From NCBI GenBank assembly GCA_964573155.1, contig CAZNIN010000006.1:1-34381 (forward strand): a DNA stretch of 34,381 nt, read 5' to 3'. Every line of letters starts with the position of its first letter. Positions within the stretch are counted from its first letter, which is position 1. This document shows positions 9,425 to 16,771 of this stretch, in pieces. The stretch is from JAGQNK01 sp964573155 (GTDB lineage: Bacteria > Patescibacteriota > Saccharimonadia > Saccharimonadales > JAGQNK01). The position numbers and the translations under genes were made by a program. Below the pieces are notes generated by a model. That model was not told the DNA's origin and searched no databases. It saw only the letters and a program-made list of their open reading frames with translations.

Positions 9425-9670
9425 ATGAAGCAGAAACAAAAAATGCCGAAACTCAAGAAAGGAGCATGGTTTTATAAAATTCGTGGCAGCTACTTGCCGG
9501 CTACCTGGCAGGGTTGGTTGACGTATATACCGTTTACGGCTTTTTTGGCGTGGAGTGGATGGTACGCCTTGGGGGCACGTTCTAGCTTGAGTGAAGTGGC
9601 CTTAGTACTTTTCCCGGCCTGGGTTGCTGCTGCCGTCGTCATGACCTGGGTTGCCTCCAAAAAAGCCTAG
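9425..9670 (+). CDS. small two-helix membrane protein
   Basis: An 81-residue protein starting MKQKQKMPKLKKGAWFYK. The basic N-terminus is followed by two hydrophobic helices (about residues 30-48 and 55-75) and a short KKA tail, predicting both ends in the cytoplasm. An in-frame GTG at 9407 would add six residues, but the -10 at 9413-9418 lies inside that extension, so ATG 9425 is preferred. No family recognised. It sits 33 bp before the MutY-like gene, which has its own promoter. Confidence 0.7.
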   Translation: MKQKQKMPKLKKGAWFYKIRGSYLPATWQGWLTYIPFTAFLAWSGWYALGARSSLSEVALVLFPAWVAAAVVMTWVASKKA

Positions 9671-9685
9671 CACTTAAAGAAAATC

Positions 9686-9694
9686 TGCTACCCT
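9686..9694 (+). promoter_or_regulatory. extended -10 (TGCTACCCT) before ATG 9703
   Basis: Matches TGnTAnnnT and ends 8 nt before the ATG of the MutY-like gene, giving a leaderless or near-leaderless transcript. Confidence 0.5.
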
Positions 9695-9702
9695 AAAACT
9701 GG

Positions 9703-10506
9703 ATGGATAATACAGACTTTCAGGATATCGTTTGGAATAATTACCACAGCATGGAGCGGCGGTTGCCGTGGAGAGATCCTGACGCCAACGGACAGTTTGA
9801 TGTTTACAAAATTCTTGTGAGTGAAATCATGCTGCAGCAGACACAGGCGAAGCGGGTTATTCCAAAGTACCACCAGTTTATTGAGCGGTTTCCTGACGTT
9901 CATGCCTTAGCTCAGGCGCAACTTGCTGAGGTGCTATTGATGTGGAGCGGCTTGGGCTACAACCGCCGTGCCAAATACCTCCACCAAGCCGCACAACAGT
10001 TAAGCGCCAAGACACAATCATGGTCATACGACGACCTGGGTGCGTGCAAGGGCATTGGCCCCAACACGGCCGCCGCAATTTGTGTGTACGCATACAATAC
10101 GCCAGTAGTTTTTATTGAAACCAACATACGTACGGTTTTTATCCATCATTTCTTTGCAGACAAAGATGGCGTCGTGCATGATAACGAGATCCTGCCGTTT
10201 GTAGAAAAGACGATGGACAGTGAGCACCCGCGCGAATGGTACTGGGCACTTATGGATTACGGAGTATATCTGAAAGCGACGGTAGGTAATGCATCCCGGA
10301 ACAGCAAGCACTATACCAAGCAGTCAAAATTCCAAGGCTCTAAGCGTCAGGTTCGCGGCCACATACTACGCATACTTACTGACAGCAGTCGAACGTATCA
10401 TGAATTGACCGATCTCATTCAGGATGAACGGTTGGATGTCGTCATCAAGGATTTGCAACGGGATGGTTTGATATCTATACGCAACCATCGAATACTCCTG
10501 GGGTAA
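9703..10506 (+). CDS. mutY: A/G-specific adenine glycosylase-like HhH-GPD protein lacking the Fe-S cluster
   Basis: A 267-residue HhH-GPD base-excision glycosylase. MutY-type features are the SEIMLQQTQ motif with catalytic-position Glu41, the WSGLGYNRRA motif (81-90), and a helix-hairpin-helix at 115-125 (CKGIGPNTAAA). Two departures matter. The catalytic Asp position, normally in LDGN or VDTH, reads FIETN, so Glu139 replaces Asp. The four-Cys Fe-S loop that normally follows 'LMD.G' is absent: residues after LMDYG contain no cysteines. The protein is shorter than typical MutY (about 350 residues) and has no NUDT1-like 8-oxoG recognition domain. Instead it ends in a winged-helix-like segment of about 60 residues. 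It probably acts in repair of oxidised mispairs, but substrate specificity is uncertain. Confidence 0.85.
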   Translation: MDNTDFQDIVWNNYHSMERRLPWRDPDANGQFDVYKILVSEIMLQQTQAKRVIPKYHQFIERFPDVHALAQAQLAEVLLMWSGLGYNRRAKYLHQAAQQLSAKTQSWSYDDLGACKGIGPNTAAAICVYAYNTPVVFIETNIRTVFIHHFFADKDGVVHDNEILPFVEKTMDSEHPREWYWALMDYGVYLKATVGNASRNSKHYTKQSKFQGSKRQVRGHILRILTDSSRTYHELTDLIQDERLDVVIKDLQRDGLISIRNHRILLG

Positions 10507-10521
10507 GGAAAATGCTGGTTA

Positions 10522-10530
10522 TGGTAAAAT
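10522..10530 (+). promoter_or_regulatory. extended -10 (TGGTAAAAT) before ATG 10551
   Basis: Good TGnTAnnnT match ending 20 nt before ATG 10551. The leader carries AGGA (10538-10541) as a plausible ribosome site, so this operon appears to be leadered. Confidence 0.55.
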
Positions 10531-10550
10531 AAACACTAGGAATTACTCAT

Positions 10551-11189
10551 ATGAAAACACTAAAATTCATTTTGCTGGCTGTGATTAGTACGGTGCCGTT
10601 GGCAGTGCATGGAATAGCGGAAGCCCAAAACGCTGACAGAGTAGAGAGAACACCGGCAGCTTCCGTGGTTACCAATGACACTGCTATAGCGGAGCGCAGA
10701 GACCGCATACAGAAGCGAAAAGACAAGACTTCCCGAAGCTTCACCGTCGTGGAGCAAAACATTATAAAGAGTAAATGTCGAGCTGCTCAAGGCCAGGTTG
10801 CCTCGACCGAGGCTCGAGTCAAAAGTTTCGAGGCAAAACGGACGAAGGTGTATGCCAATCTCATCACGCGGCTGGAAAAATTAGGCACCAAACTTAAAAC
10901 GGCAGGGGTTGATACGGCTACATACGATGAGCGAGTCGCTACCCTTAAAACGAAAAAGAACGCATATACGGTCGATTTGACAGCCCTTCGGCAGGCGCTC
11001 GCTGACGTGACAGCGATGGACTGTGCGGCAGATCCGCACGGTTTTGCTGCAACCCTCCTTGAAGCGAAGAGCCTTCGCGAGAATATTATCGAAAAAGGGA
11101 AAGACATTCGTACGTATATGAAGGATTCGATGAGACTGACTCTTGAAGAAATCCGTTCACAGTTGCGGGCTGGAGAAACGAGAAGATGA
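10551..11189 (+). CDS. exported coiled-coil protein
   Basis: A 212-residue protein with a Sec signal peptide (MKTLKFILLAVISTVPLAVHG, likely cleavage near AEA/Q at about residue 26). The rest is basic, Lys/Arg/Ala-rich and helical, with long predicted coiled coils (for example 'VKSFEAKRTKVYANLITRLEKLGTKLKTA'). Two lone Cys residues (in SKCRAAQ and AMDCAAD) could form a disulfide that closes a helical hairpin. AGGA lies 9 nt upstream of the ATG. Its stop overlaps the next start by ATGA at 11186, implying translational coupling. Function unknown; probably a periplasmic or surface helical spacer. Confidence 0.8.
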   Translation: MKTLKFILLAVISTVPLAVHGIAEAQNADRVERTPAASVVTNDTAIAERRDRIQKRKDKTSRSFTVVEQNIIKSKCRAAQGQVASTEARVKSFEAKRTKVYANLITRLEKLGTKLKTAGVDTATYDERVATLKTKKNAYTVDLTALRQALADVTAMDCAADPHGFAATLLEAKSLRENIIEKGKDIRTYMKDSMRLTLEEIRSQLRAGETRR

Positions 11190-11854
11190 GCCGCCATGTA
11201 TCGAACCGGCCCGGCATTTCCATTTCTCGGGGCAGCGTTATGGATGTACGACCACGACGTCCGCAGCAAGCCGTAGAGAATGTCCCGCCCGCGATGACGC
11301 AGGAGTCTCGAACTGCCTCACCCACACCGGTGCAAGTGTCATCACAAGCCCCCATCGTGCAGGATCCGCAACCAGTACCAGTACCGACCAGCCTTCCTGC
11401 GGAAGCGGCAGTTGTTTCTCCTGCTTCAGATCAATTACAGCAAGCGGAAGCGACTCCAGCTAAAAAGGTCAGAGCAGGCCTGAGCGCAGAATTACTTGCC
11501 CAAGCAGAGTCGGAAGCTCAGAAGCAAGAGCAGGATAAGCAGAAGCTTTTGGCGGCTCGTGCCAAAAATAAACGCAAGGGTCCTATTATTGCGAGTGTTA
11601 TCGCAATCATTGCTGCGCTTTCGTTGATTGGCACCGCGGTGTATGCCTATCTAGATTCACAGAAAAAACCTGCCGACACCAATCAAGCTCAAAGAGATAT
11701 GCCATCTGAACAGGCGATTGATGCGCAAGGGGCAGCAGCTGCTTCATCTGAGATAGAGGCGGTTGAGAAAGAATTGGATGCGGCTATCAACGCGACTGAT
11801 GAGACACAGGAAATTCCCCAAGACGGACTTGATGAGGAGTCGTTAGGTCTCTAG
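11186..11854 (+). CDS. single-pass membrane protein, coupled to the exported coiled-coil protein
   Basis: A 222-residue protein starting inside the previous gene's stop (ATGA overlap). A Pro/Gln/Ser-rich N-terminal 90 residues is followed by a charged helical stretch (about 95-130, AELLAQAESEAQKQEQDKQKLL), one transmembrane helix (about 133-155), and an acidic exterior tail rich in Asp/Glu/Ala. By the positive-inside rule (KNKRKG before the helix) the N-terminus is cytoplasmic. Not recognised. It ends 8 bp from the convergent MscS gene with no terminator hairpin visible between them. Confidence 0.75.
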   Translation: MSRHVSNRPGISISRGSVMDVRPRRPQQAVENVPPAMTQESRTASPTPVQVSSQAPIVQDPQPVPVPTSLPAEAAVVSPASDQLQQAEATPAKKVRAGLSAELLAQAESEAQKQEQDKQKLLAARAKNKRKGPIIASVIAIIAALSLIGTAVYAYLDSQKKPADTNQAQRDMPSEQAIDAQGAAAASSEIEAVEKELDAAINATDETQEIPQDGLDEESLGL

Positions 11855-11861
11855 TGCTTGG

Positions 11862-12755
11862 TTATTTTTCGTCGTCAGGCTGACCAACTACTTTGATCTT
11901 GTTCTTGGCCAGAGCTTTTTGTAGCAGCTGATAGAACTCACTGCGCGTTTTCCATTGCGCTGCAGCATTGGTCTTGGCGAGGATGCGGACAGCGATGCCC
12001 TTGTCCGTGAATCCCTTTACGCTTGCAAGATAAGGTGCTTCAATGATGCGACTTTGCATTTGTGGTAATGACTGGAGGTCTTTGCCAACTTTTTGAATAA
12101 CTTTTGCGAGTTTGTCGATATCCGTATCAAAATGTACGATGATTTCTTCATTGAGCTGACTATATCCCAGCGTTTTGTTGGTAGTTACGCCAATGTTGCC
12201 ATTTGGGATGTGGTGCACATTGCCGCTCAAATCACGTAATATGGTGGTACGAATGGTTAGGTCTTCTACCGTTCCTTCGATTCTTCCAAGGCCCAAGCCG
12301 GCCACGAGTGTTACTTCATCACCGATGCGATATTGATTTTCTGAAATGATAAAAACACCGGTCGTTAGATCTTTGATAAGACTTTGAGCACCAAAACCAA
12401 TGATCGCTCCAAGTACGCCTGCGCTGGTGAACAACGTCGTACGAGCGCCAGGATAAAGCTCACCGATGATAAGTAGAGTTGCGACTATGTAGACGCCAAG
12501 TCGAATAATGCCTCGCAGGAGGCTGCCAAGCGTCTTGACACGTTTTTCGCGGTCACTCTTTGTCGGATAGACATCGGGTCGAACGATGTGACGCAACAGC
12601 CGGTCAATAAGGTCATTTGCCACACGGCGGAATATCCAGGCACCGACGAGGATGACGATGATGTTAATAAGATGGTCGCTCATCCATGTCTGGATATGAG
12701 CCACGAGCCACTCAAGCCGTACATAAATTTGTTCCAGGACTTGTTCCATATTCAT
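11862..12755 (-). CDS. MscS-family small-conductance mechanosensitive channel
   Basis: A 297-residue MscS family protein that releases solutes on hypo-osmotic shock. Three transmembrane segments lie at about 28-45, 83-100 and 105-125. TM3 carries the Gly/Ala-rich pore helix (AGVLGAIIGFGAQSLIKDL), followed by the beta-domain hallmark 'GVFIISENQYRIGDEV' and 'GTVEDLTIRTTILRDLSGNVHHIPNG'. The C-terminal alpha/beta vestibule runs to the end. The length matches E. coli MscS (286 aa). A perfect TATAAT ends 5 nt before the ATG at 12755, implying a leaderless mRNA. It is divergent from tsaC, with overlapping -10 elements. Confidence 0.93.
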   Translation of the reverse strand: MNMEQVLEQIYVRLEWLVAHIQTWMSDHLINIIVILVGAWIFRRVANDLIDRLLRHIVRPDVYPTKSDREKRVKTLGSLLRGIIRLGVYIVATLLIIGELYPGARTTLFTSAGVLGAIIGFGAQSLIKDLTTGVFIISENQYRIGDEVTLVAGLGLGRIEGTVEDLTIRTTILRDLSGNVHHIPNGNIGVTTNKTLGYSQLNEEIIVHFDTDIDKLAKVIQKVGKDLQSLPQMQSRIIEAPYLASVKGFTDKGIAVRILAKTNAAAQWKTRSEFYQLLQKALAKNKIKVVGQPDDEK

Positions 12756-12760
12756 GTGTC

Positions 12761-12766
12761 ATTATA
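12761..12766 (-). promoter_or_regulatory. -10 TATAAT for the mscS-type gene (leaderless)
   Basis: Perfect TATAAT on the minus strand, 5 nt before the start codon at 12755. It overlaps the TATATA/TATAGA used on the plus strand. Confidence 0.65.
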
Positions 12767-12770
12767 TAGA
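12763..12770 (+). promoter_or_regulatory. -10 (TATATA/TATAGA) for the tsaC operon
   Basis: AT-rich -10 candidate overlapping the divergent TATAAT. The transcript would begin near 12776, directly before a GGAG ribosome site (12778-12781). Confidence 0.4.
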
Positions 12771-12789
12771 AGAGAATGGAGAAATGCAT

Positions 12790-13383
12790 ATGGTTACTTT
12801 TTTGACACAAGAAGATTCGCGGATTGTGGAACTCTTGCGGGATGGCAAAGTTGGTATATTGCCGACTGACACGGTATATGGATTGGTGTGTCACGCCGCA
12901 GATAAGGACGCGGTAGCACGTCTCTATCGGCTAAAATCTCGCGAAAACAAGCCTGGTACCCTGGTCGCCGCAAATACAGATCAGATTGTCGAGCTTGGCG
13001 TGCCACGGCGATATCTCACTGCTGTTGAACACTTCTGGCCAAACCCGATTAGTGTTATCGTACCGACAACTCCGGGACTTAACTATCTTGATCTTGGTAA
13101 AATGAGCTTGGCAATGCGCATTCCTGATGATGCTGTGTTCAGAACCTTGCTGGAAAAAACCGGGCCGCTGTTGACCACCAGTGCCAACCAGCCTAGCGAG
13201 CAACCGGCGGTGAATATTAGGGAAGCGGAAGCATATTTCGGCGAGCAGATTGATTTTTATGCTGATGGGGGAGACTTGTCAGGTAAGCCAGCCTCAACCA
13301 TAGTGCGCGTCATTGATGATGCGGTTGAAATTGTGCGCGAGGGAGCGATCAAAATAAACGAAAAGGGAGAGATTGAGAGATGA
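12790..13383 (+). CDS. tsaC: L-threonylcarbamoyladenylate synthase (TsaC/Sua5/YrdC)
   Basis: Makes threonylcarbamoyl-AMP from Thr, bicarbonate and ATP, for t6A37 formation in ANN-reading tRNAs. The YrdC fold shows in 'RDGKVGILPTDTVYGLVC', the KxR-type 'LYRLKSRENKPGTL', 'MSLAMRIPDD', 'GPLLTTSANQPSEQP' and the final 'PASTIVRV...VEIVREGAI'. About 197 residues, i.e. a single-domain TsaC without the Sua5 extension. ATG 12790 is chosen because GGAG (12778-12781) is 8 nt upstream. ATG 12784 would sit only 2 nt from it, and 12754 lies in the divergent promoter. Its stop overlaps the next start (ATGA at 13380). Confidence 0.93.
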   Translation: MVTFLTQEDSRIVELLRDGKVGILPTDTVYGLVCHAADKDAVARLYRLKSRENKPGTLVAANTDQIVELGVPRRYLTAVEHFWPNPISVIVPTTPGLNYLDLGKMSLAMRIPDDAVFRTLLEKTGPLLTTSANQPSEQPAVNIREAEAYFGEQIDFYADGGDLSGKPASTIVRVIDDAVEIVREGAIKINEKGEIER

Positions 13384-13727
13384 CTTTCGACGAATATCAG
13401 AAGCTGACTGTGACATTTGAACTCATGGCGCGGGCAAAAGACATGAAGGCGCATGATCCGGCAATGGTGGCGAAGGTGTTGGGCTTGGTCGGTGAAGCAG
13501 GCGAGGTTGCAGAGAAGTTCAAAAAAATCGTTCGTGACAGAGAAGGCGTGATAACAGATGACGATAAAAAAGATATAGCAAAAGAACTTGGCGATGTGCT
13601 TTGGTATATCTCAGTTATTGCAGATTACATTGAGTTGCCTTTAGGGGACATTGCGACAGGCAACCTGGATAAACTTTCCAGCCGAAAATCGAGAGGGGTC
13701 CAGCGTGGTAGTGGAGACGACCGATGA
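13380..13727 (+). CDS. MazG-like nucleotide pyrophosphohydrolase
   Basis: A 115-residue single MazG domain that hydrolyses (d)NTPs to the monophosphate plus PPi. The Mg2+-binding signature is intact: E39xxE42 in GLVGEAGEVAEKFKK and E69xxD72 in KELGDVLWYIS. Length fits the short MazG/iMazG class rather than the two-domain E. coli enzyme. The C-terminal 15 residues are basic and unstructured. It overlaps tsaC by ATGA at 13380 and the Nudix gene by ATGA at 13724, so the three proteins should be made from one mRNA in coupled fashion. Confidence 0.9.
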   Translation: MTFDEYQKLTVTFELMARAKDMKAHDPAMVAKVLGLVGEAGEVAEKFKKIVRDREGVITDDDKKDIAKELGDVLWYISVIADYIELPLGDIATGNLDKLSSRKSRGVQRGSGDDR

Positions 13728-14176
13728 AATACGATACAGCCACACCTTACATTGCGAGCTACGTTATTCTTCGCCAAGGGAACAAGATCGCTTTTGTGTT
13801 GCGCGAAAACACGTCATGGATGAACGGGTATTACGGTTTGCCGTCCGGCAAGGTCGAGCACGGTGAGCCATTTACACTGGCCGCGATTCGAGAAGCAAAA
13901 GAAGAGGTCGGTGTAGATGTAAAACCGTCTGACTTAAGACACATCCTTACCGTACATCGCCAGAACGCGGGTGACGCGGCTCGCTACTGGGTCGACGTAT
14001 ATTTCGAAGTCAGCGATTGGCAGGGGGAGGTGGTAAATGCTGAGCCGCACATGCATAGCGAAGTTGCCTGGTTGGATCTGGAGAATTTGCCGGAAAACGT
14101 CATTCCTTCGGTACGATTCGCGCTTGATCAGATTACAGCTGGCAATCTTTATTGTGAATATGGGTGGCATGAGTGA
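13724..14176 (+). CDS. Nudix hydrolase
   Basis: A 150-residue protein with a perfect Nudix box: Gly42-x5-Glu48-x7-Arg56-Glu57-x2-Glu60-Glu61-x-Gly63-Val64 (GKVEHGEPF to EVGV). The preceding segment (SWMNGYYGLPSGKVEHGE) resembles ADP-ribose/NTP pyrophosphatases of the NUDT1/MutT-like type, but substrate cannot be assigned from sequence. Translation is coupled to the MazG-like gene (ATGA overlap). With MazG and TsaC it suggests an operon for nucleotide-pool cleaning and nucleotide-derived intermediates. Confidence 0.92.
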   Translation: MKYDTATPYIASYVILRQGNKIAFVLRENTSWMNGYYGLPSGKVEHGEPFTLAAIREAKEEVGVDVKPSDLRHILTVHRQNAGDAARYWVDVYFEVSDWQGEVVNAEPHMHSEVAWLDLENLPENVIPSVRFALDQITAGNLYCEYGWHE

Positions 14177-14260
14177 TTTTTGCCCATAGCGAGCAAAGAG
14201 ATAAGTCAATTATAACAAAAAAGCTTATGTTTGTCAACTTTGGACGCCTGTTCGTCGGTG

Positions 14261-14266
14261 TAGTAT
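14261..14266 (+). promoter_or_regulatory. -10 TAGTAT, near-leaderless to ATG 14276
   Basis: TAGTAT ends 9 nt before the response-regulator ATG. GAGG sits only 2 nt from the ATG, too close for a normal ribosome site. Confidence 0.45.
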
Positions 14267-14275
14267 CATGAGGCT

Positions 14276-14644
14276 ATGAACAAAACAGTATTACTTGTAG
14301 ATGACGATAAGCTGGTGCGTGAAAGTCTGGCACGTGTATTGACCGACAAGGGTCTAACAGTATTTGAAGCAAGCAATGGCAAGGAGGGCTTGGAAAAGGC
14401 TCTGGCCGGCGATGTAGATTTGGTAGTAACCGATGTGATCATGCCGGAAGTAGACGGTTTGACGATGCTGGCGCAGCTGCGCGAAGATTCCAAAGGCAAG
14501 GAAATTCCGGCCATTATTCTGAGCAATGATGAGCAGACCGAATCACTGAACCAAGCCATGCAGGCCGGTGTGACGACATATCTATCAAAAGCAACTCTGA
14601 ACGCTGAGGAGTTGTCTGAGCAGATCCTGGTGGCCCTGGGCTAG
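14276..14644 (+). CDS. stand-alone receiver-domain response regulator
   Basis: A 122-residue CheY-like REC domain with no output domain. Acidic pocket residues are Asp9-Asp10, the phosphoacceptor is Asp53 (VVTDVIMPEVDG), the Thr/Ser switch position is in ILSND, and the conserved Lys is in YLSKATL. It is convergent with the sensor kinase, and the two stop codons share one CTAG (14641-14644), which suggests a cognate pair. With no DNA-binding domain, output would be through protein-protein contact. It has its own promoter rather than sharing one with the kinase. Confidence 0.93.
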   Translation: MNKTVLLVDDDKLVRESLARVLTDKGLTVFEASNGKEGLEKALAGDVDLVVTDVIMPEVDGLTMLAQLREDSKGKEIPAIILSNDEQTESLNQAMQAGVTTYLSKATLNAEELSEQILVALG

Positions 14645-16002
14645 TCAGAGATTTTTTTGGCAGATAGAGAGATAAAGAAGGTTGTGCCTTTGTTCTCCTG
14701 AGATTTCATCCAGAGCCTACCCTGGTGCTGCTCTACGAGTAGGCGCGTAATCCACAGTCCCATTCCCGTGCCATACGCTTTCACTTTGGTGGCATTCGCT
14801 GCGCGATAGTAACCGCCCAAAACCTTGCTTTGCTCTGATTTCGGGATGCCAATGCCATGGTCACGTATTCCTATAATATGCTTATTGCCTTCGGTATGGA
14901 GCGCAACTTCGACTTTACTCCCCTGGTGACTGTATTTGAGTGCATTCGACAAGATATTGCTAAAAGCTCGCTTTAATGCACCATGATCGCCGATTGTCAG
15001 TGCTTCATTTGGCCACTTGCCAGTGGTTGTTATGGTGATGTTCTTTTCCTCGGCTGATAAATGATGCAGCTTGATAACGTCATTGATCACGTCTTTTAGG
15101 TCTACTATTTCTCGCTGAAGATTATCCTCGCTCCCACGTTGGAAAATAGAAAAATCCAGGATTTCATTCACTGTCGCCAGTGAGGACGCAACGTTATTGT
15201 AAATTGCGGTCATGGTTTTCTCCTGATCCGCACGATGCTTAGCTTTGAGAAGTGACTGGATACCCCAGAGGGTTCCAGTAAGCGGTGAGCGAAGTTCGTG
15301 TGACGCAATAGAGACAAACTGCGTTTTTAGCTCAGCAATCTCATGTTCTTTACGAGCGAGCCGGCGGTTATATATCAATACTGCTACCGGAATGGCGGTC
15401 AGTAATAGGGGTGTGAGGGCGTAGGTGGCAATTTGTTTGTAATAGTCATTGGCCGGAATATCGATTCCGAGTACTGCAATGATCTTGCCTTGCTCATCTG
15501 TAACAGGGGCGGCGGCCGTTACCCAGTTGCCATAGCTATCCTTGAGTGGTCCTTCGATGATTGGTTCATTATTGAAGAATGACGAGCGGAGTAAGCCCGT
15601 AGCTTCGGGATACTCTATCCCCGGAGGAGAGTAGCTGGGGCTTGATTCATTTTCGGAATCAGCCAGGAAGATAACCTCATTTCGGTCGTTTTTGCCGAGT
15701 AGATATGCAAACCGCGTGCCCTCGTTACCCTGACGGATAGCAATGAGTCTACGGCGCAAACTTTTGTAGGTTGGGCTTGATATGTCATTTTTGCTGCCAT
15801 CAAGCTCCTGGATTTCTTCACCGGAGAATGCGGCTGCGGCCGTCACTGCACGCGAGAGAAGCAGATCTCGACTAACCTCGGCTGCATTGGCTGCTGCTAG
15901 TGCAGAACCAACAAGCCCAACGGCAATTACAACGGCGGTCGCCGAAGTCAAATACTGCATTGGCCGAGCCAGCACCTGCGGCGTGCTCGCAAACAACTTC
16001 AT
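14641..16002 (-). CDS. membrane sensor histidine kinase with extracytoplasmic PDC/Cache-like sensor
   Basis: A 453-residue kinase. TM1 lies at about 19-40. An extracytoplasmic sensor of about 150 residues follows (with YGNWVTAAAPVTDEQGKIIAVLGIDI, typical of the strand pair in PDC/Cache sensors), then TM2 at about 192-212. HisKA carries the H-box SIASHELRSPL with His235. HATPase_c has Asn353 in SNALKYS, G1 DHGIGIP (381) and G2 GTGMGL (411). All catalytic boxes are intact, so this should be an active kinase. The -10 TGCTATAGT ends 6 nt before ATG 16002. Likely partner: the receiver protein converging on it. Confidence 0.95.
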   Translation of the reverse strand: MKLFASTPQVLARPMQYLTSATAVVIAVGLVGSALAAANAAEVSRDLLLSRAVTAAAAFSGEEIQELDGSKNDISSPTYKSLRRRLIAIRQGNEGTRFAYLLGKNDRNEVIFLADSENESSPSYSPPGIEYPEATGLLRSSFFNNEPIIEGPLKDSYGNWVTAAAPVTDEQGKIIAVLGIDIPANDYYKQIATYALTPLLLTAIPVAVLIYNRRLARKEHEIAELKTQFVSIASHELRSPLTGTLWGIQSLLKAKHRADQEKTMTAIYNNVASSLATVNEILDFSIFQRGSEDNLQREIVDLKDVINDVIKLHHLSAEEKNITITTTGKWPNEALTIGDHGALKRAFSNILSNALKYSHQGSKVEVALHTEGNKHIIGIRDHGIGIPKSEQSKVLGGYYRAANATKVKAYGTGMGLWITRLLVEQHQGRLWMKSQENKGTTFFISLSAKKISD

Positions 16003-16008
16003 GATTTA

Positions 16009-16017
16009 ACTATAGCA
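16009..16017 (-). promoter_or_regulatory. extended -10 (TGCTATAGT), leaderless to ATG 16002
   Basis: Clear extended -10 on the minus strand, with exactly 6 nt between the hexamer and the kinase start codon. Confidence 0.65.
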
Positions 16018-16036
16018 TGAGCGTTATAGCTTCGAG

Positions 16037-16771
16037 TTATAAATCAAACTCTAGAATCAGCGCCTTGTGGTCAGAGATAACTTTTTCCGAAGCCGAAAAG
16101 CCCGCAATTTTTATTTGCTCATTTACGAAGATGTAATCACAAACTTCTTTCTTGCTGGTCATTAAGTTTCTAGTCGTTAGAAGCCTGTGCTTTATAGATA
16201 GGTTTTGCAGTGTATTATTTAAAACCTCCAAAGATTCACTATGTGGCGCAAGGTTAAAGTCCCCAGTTAAAATAATCGGTCCTTCGAGCGTGTCTATATA
16301 CTCTTTTATTTGCTTCATTTGCCGCATGGTTTCATCATTACCGTTCTTGTGAGAGGGGACATGGTGACCGTGATGAGTAATGACATGAACCGGACCACTC
16401 TTTGTTTCCACCAAACAATGGAGGAAGTTCCTAACGTTATAGTCATGCTTTGAGAAGTCAAAATCATCGACATGCTCGAGGTTGGTGTAGAAGGTATTAG
16501 TTTCTAAAATCGGTAGCTTGGAGAGAATGGCGTTGCCCGCGCTAGCTTTTTGCTGCATATAATTATAGGTAAAGAGTGGGGCAAAAGCAGAAAACGTTAA
16601 TTCCCCTAGATTTTGCATTGCTTGGAGCGGTAAGAATAAACCGGCATACTCGCTTCTTATGTTCATGACTTCTTGAAGGCATAAGATGTCTGCTCGTTCT
16701 TCTTTAATGAAGTCAGATATTTGACTCGTGAGCTTGCCGCCCCACCAAGTATTAAGTTGGATTAGCTTCAT
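16037..16771 (-). CDS. endonuclease/exonuclease/phosphatase (EEP) family hydrolase
   Basis: A 244-residue metal-dependent hydrolase of the EEP (DNase I/exonuclease III/sphingomyelinase) fold. Catalytic motifs in order: N in IQLNTWW, E in CLQEVMN, H in THHGHHV, GDFN (LTGDFNLAPHS) and terminal SDH (ISDHKALI). Substrate (DNA, phospholipid or phosphoester) cannot be told. The start at ATG 16771 is supported by GAGGAG 9 nt upstream and by its ATGA overlap with the Mur ligase stop. A longer frame to 16795 would lie inside that gene. It is co-translated with the Mur ligase. Confidence 0.88.
   Translation of the reverse strand: MKLIQLNTWWGGKLTSQISDFIKEERADILCLQEVMNIRSEYAGLFLPLQAMQNLGELTFSAFAPLFTYNYMQQKASAGNAILSKLPILETNTFYTNLEHVDDFDFSKHDYNVRNFLHCLVETKSGPVHVITHHGHHVPSHKNGNDETMRQMKQIKEYIDTLEGPIILTGDFNLAPHSESLEVLNNTLQNLSIKHRLLTTRNLMTSKKEVCDYIFVNEQIKIAGFSASEKVISDHKALILEFDL

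Noticed and set aside
11143..11463. Alternative plus-strand frame of 106 residues
   Set aside because: Overlaps two well-supported coupled genes in a different frame; Ser/Thr/Cys-rich shadow.
12754..12783. Upstream start for tsaC at 12754
   Set aside because: It would add ten residues encoded by the divergent promoter region and lacks a ribosome site; ATG 12790 has GGAG at 8 nt.
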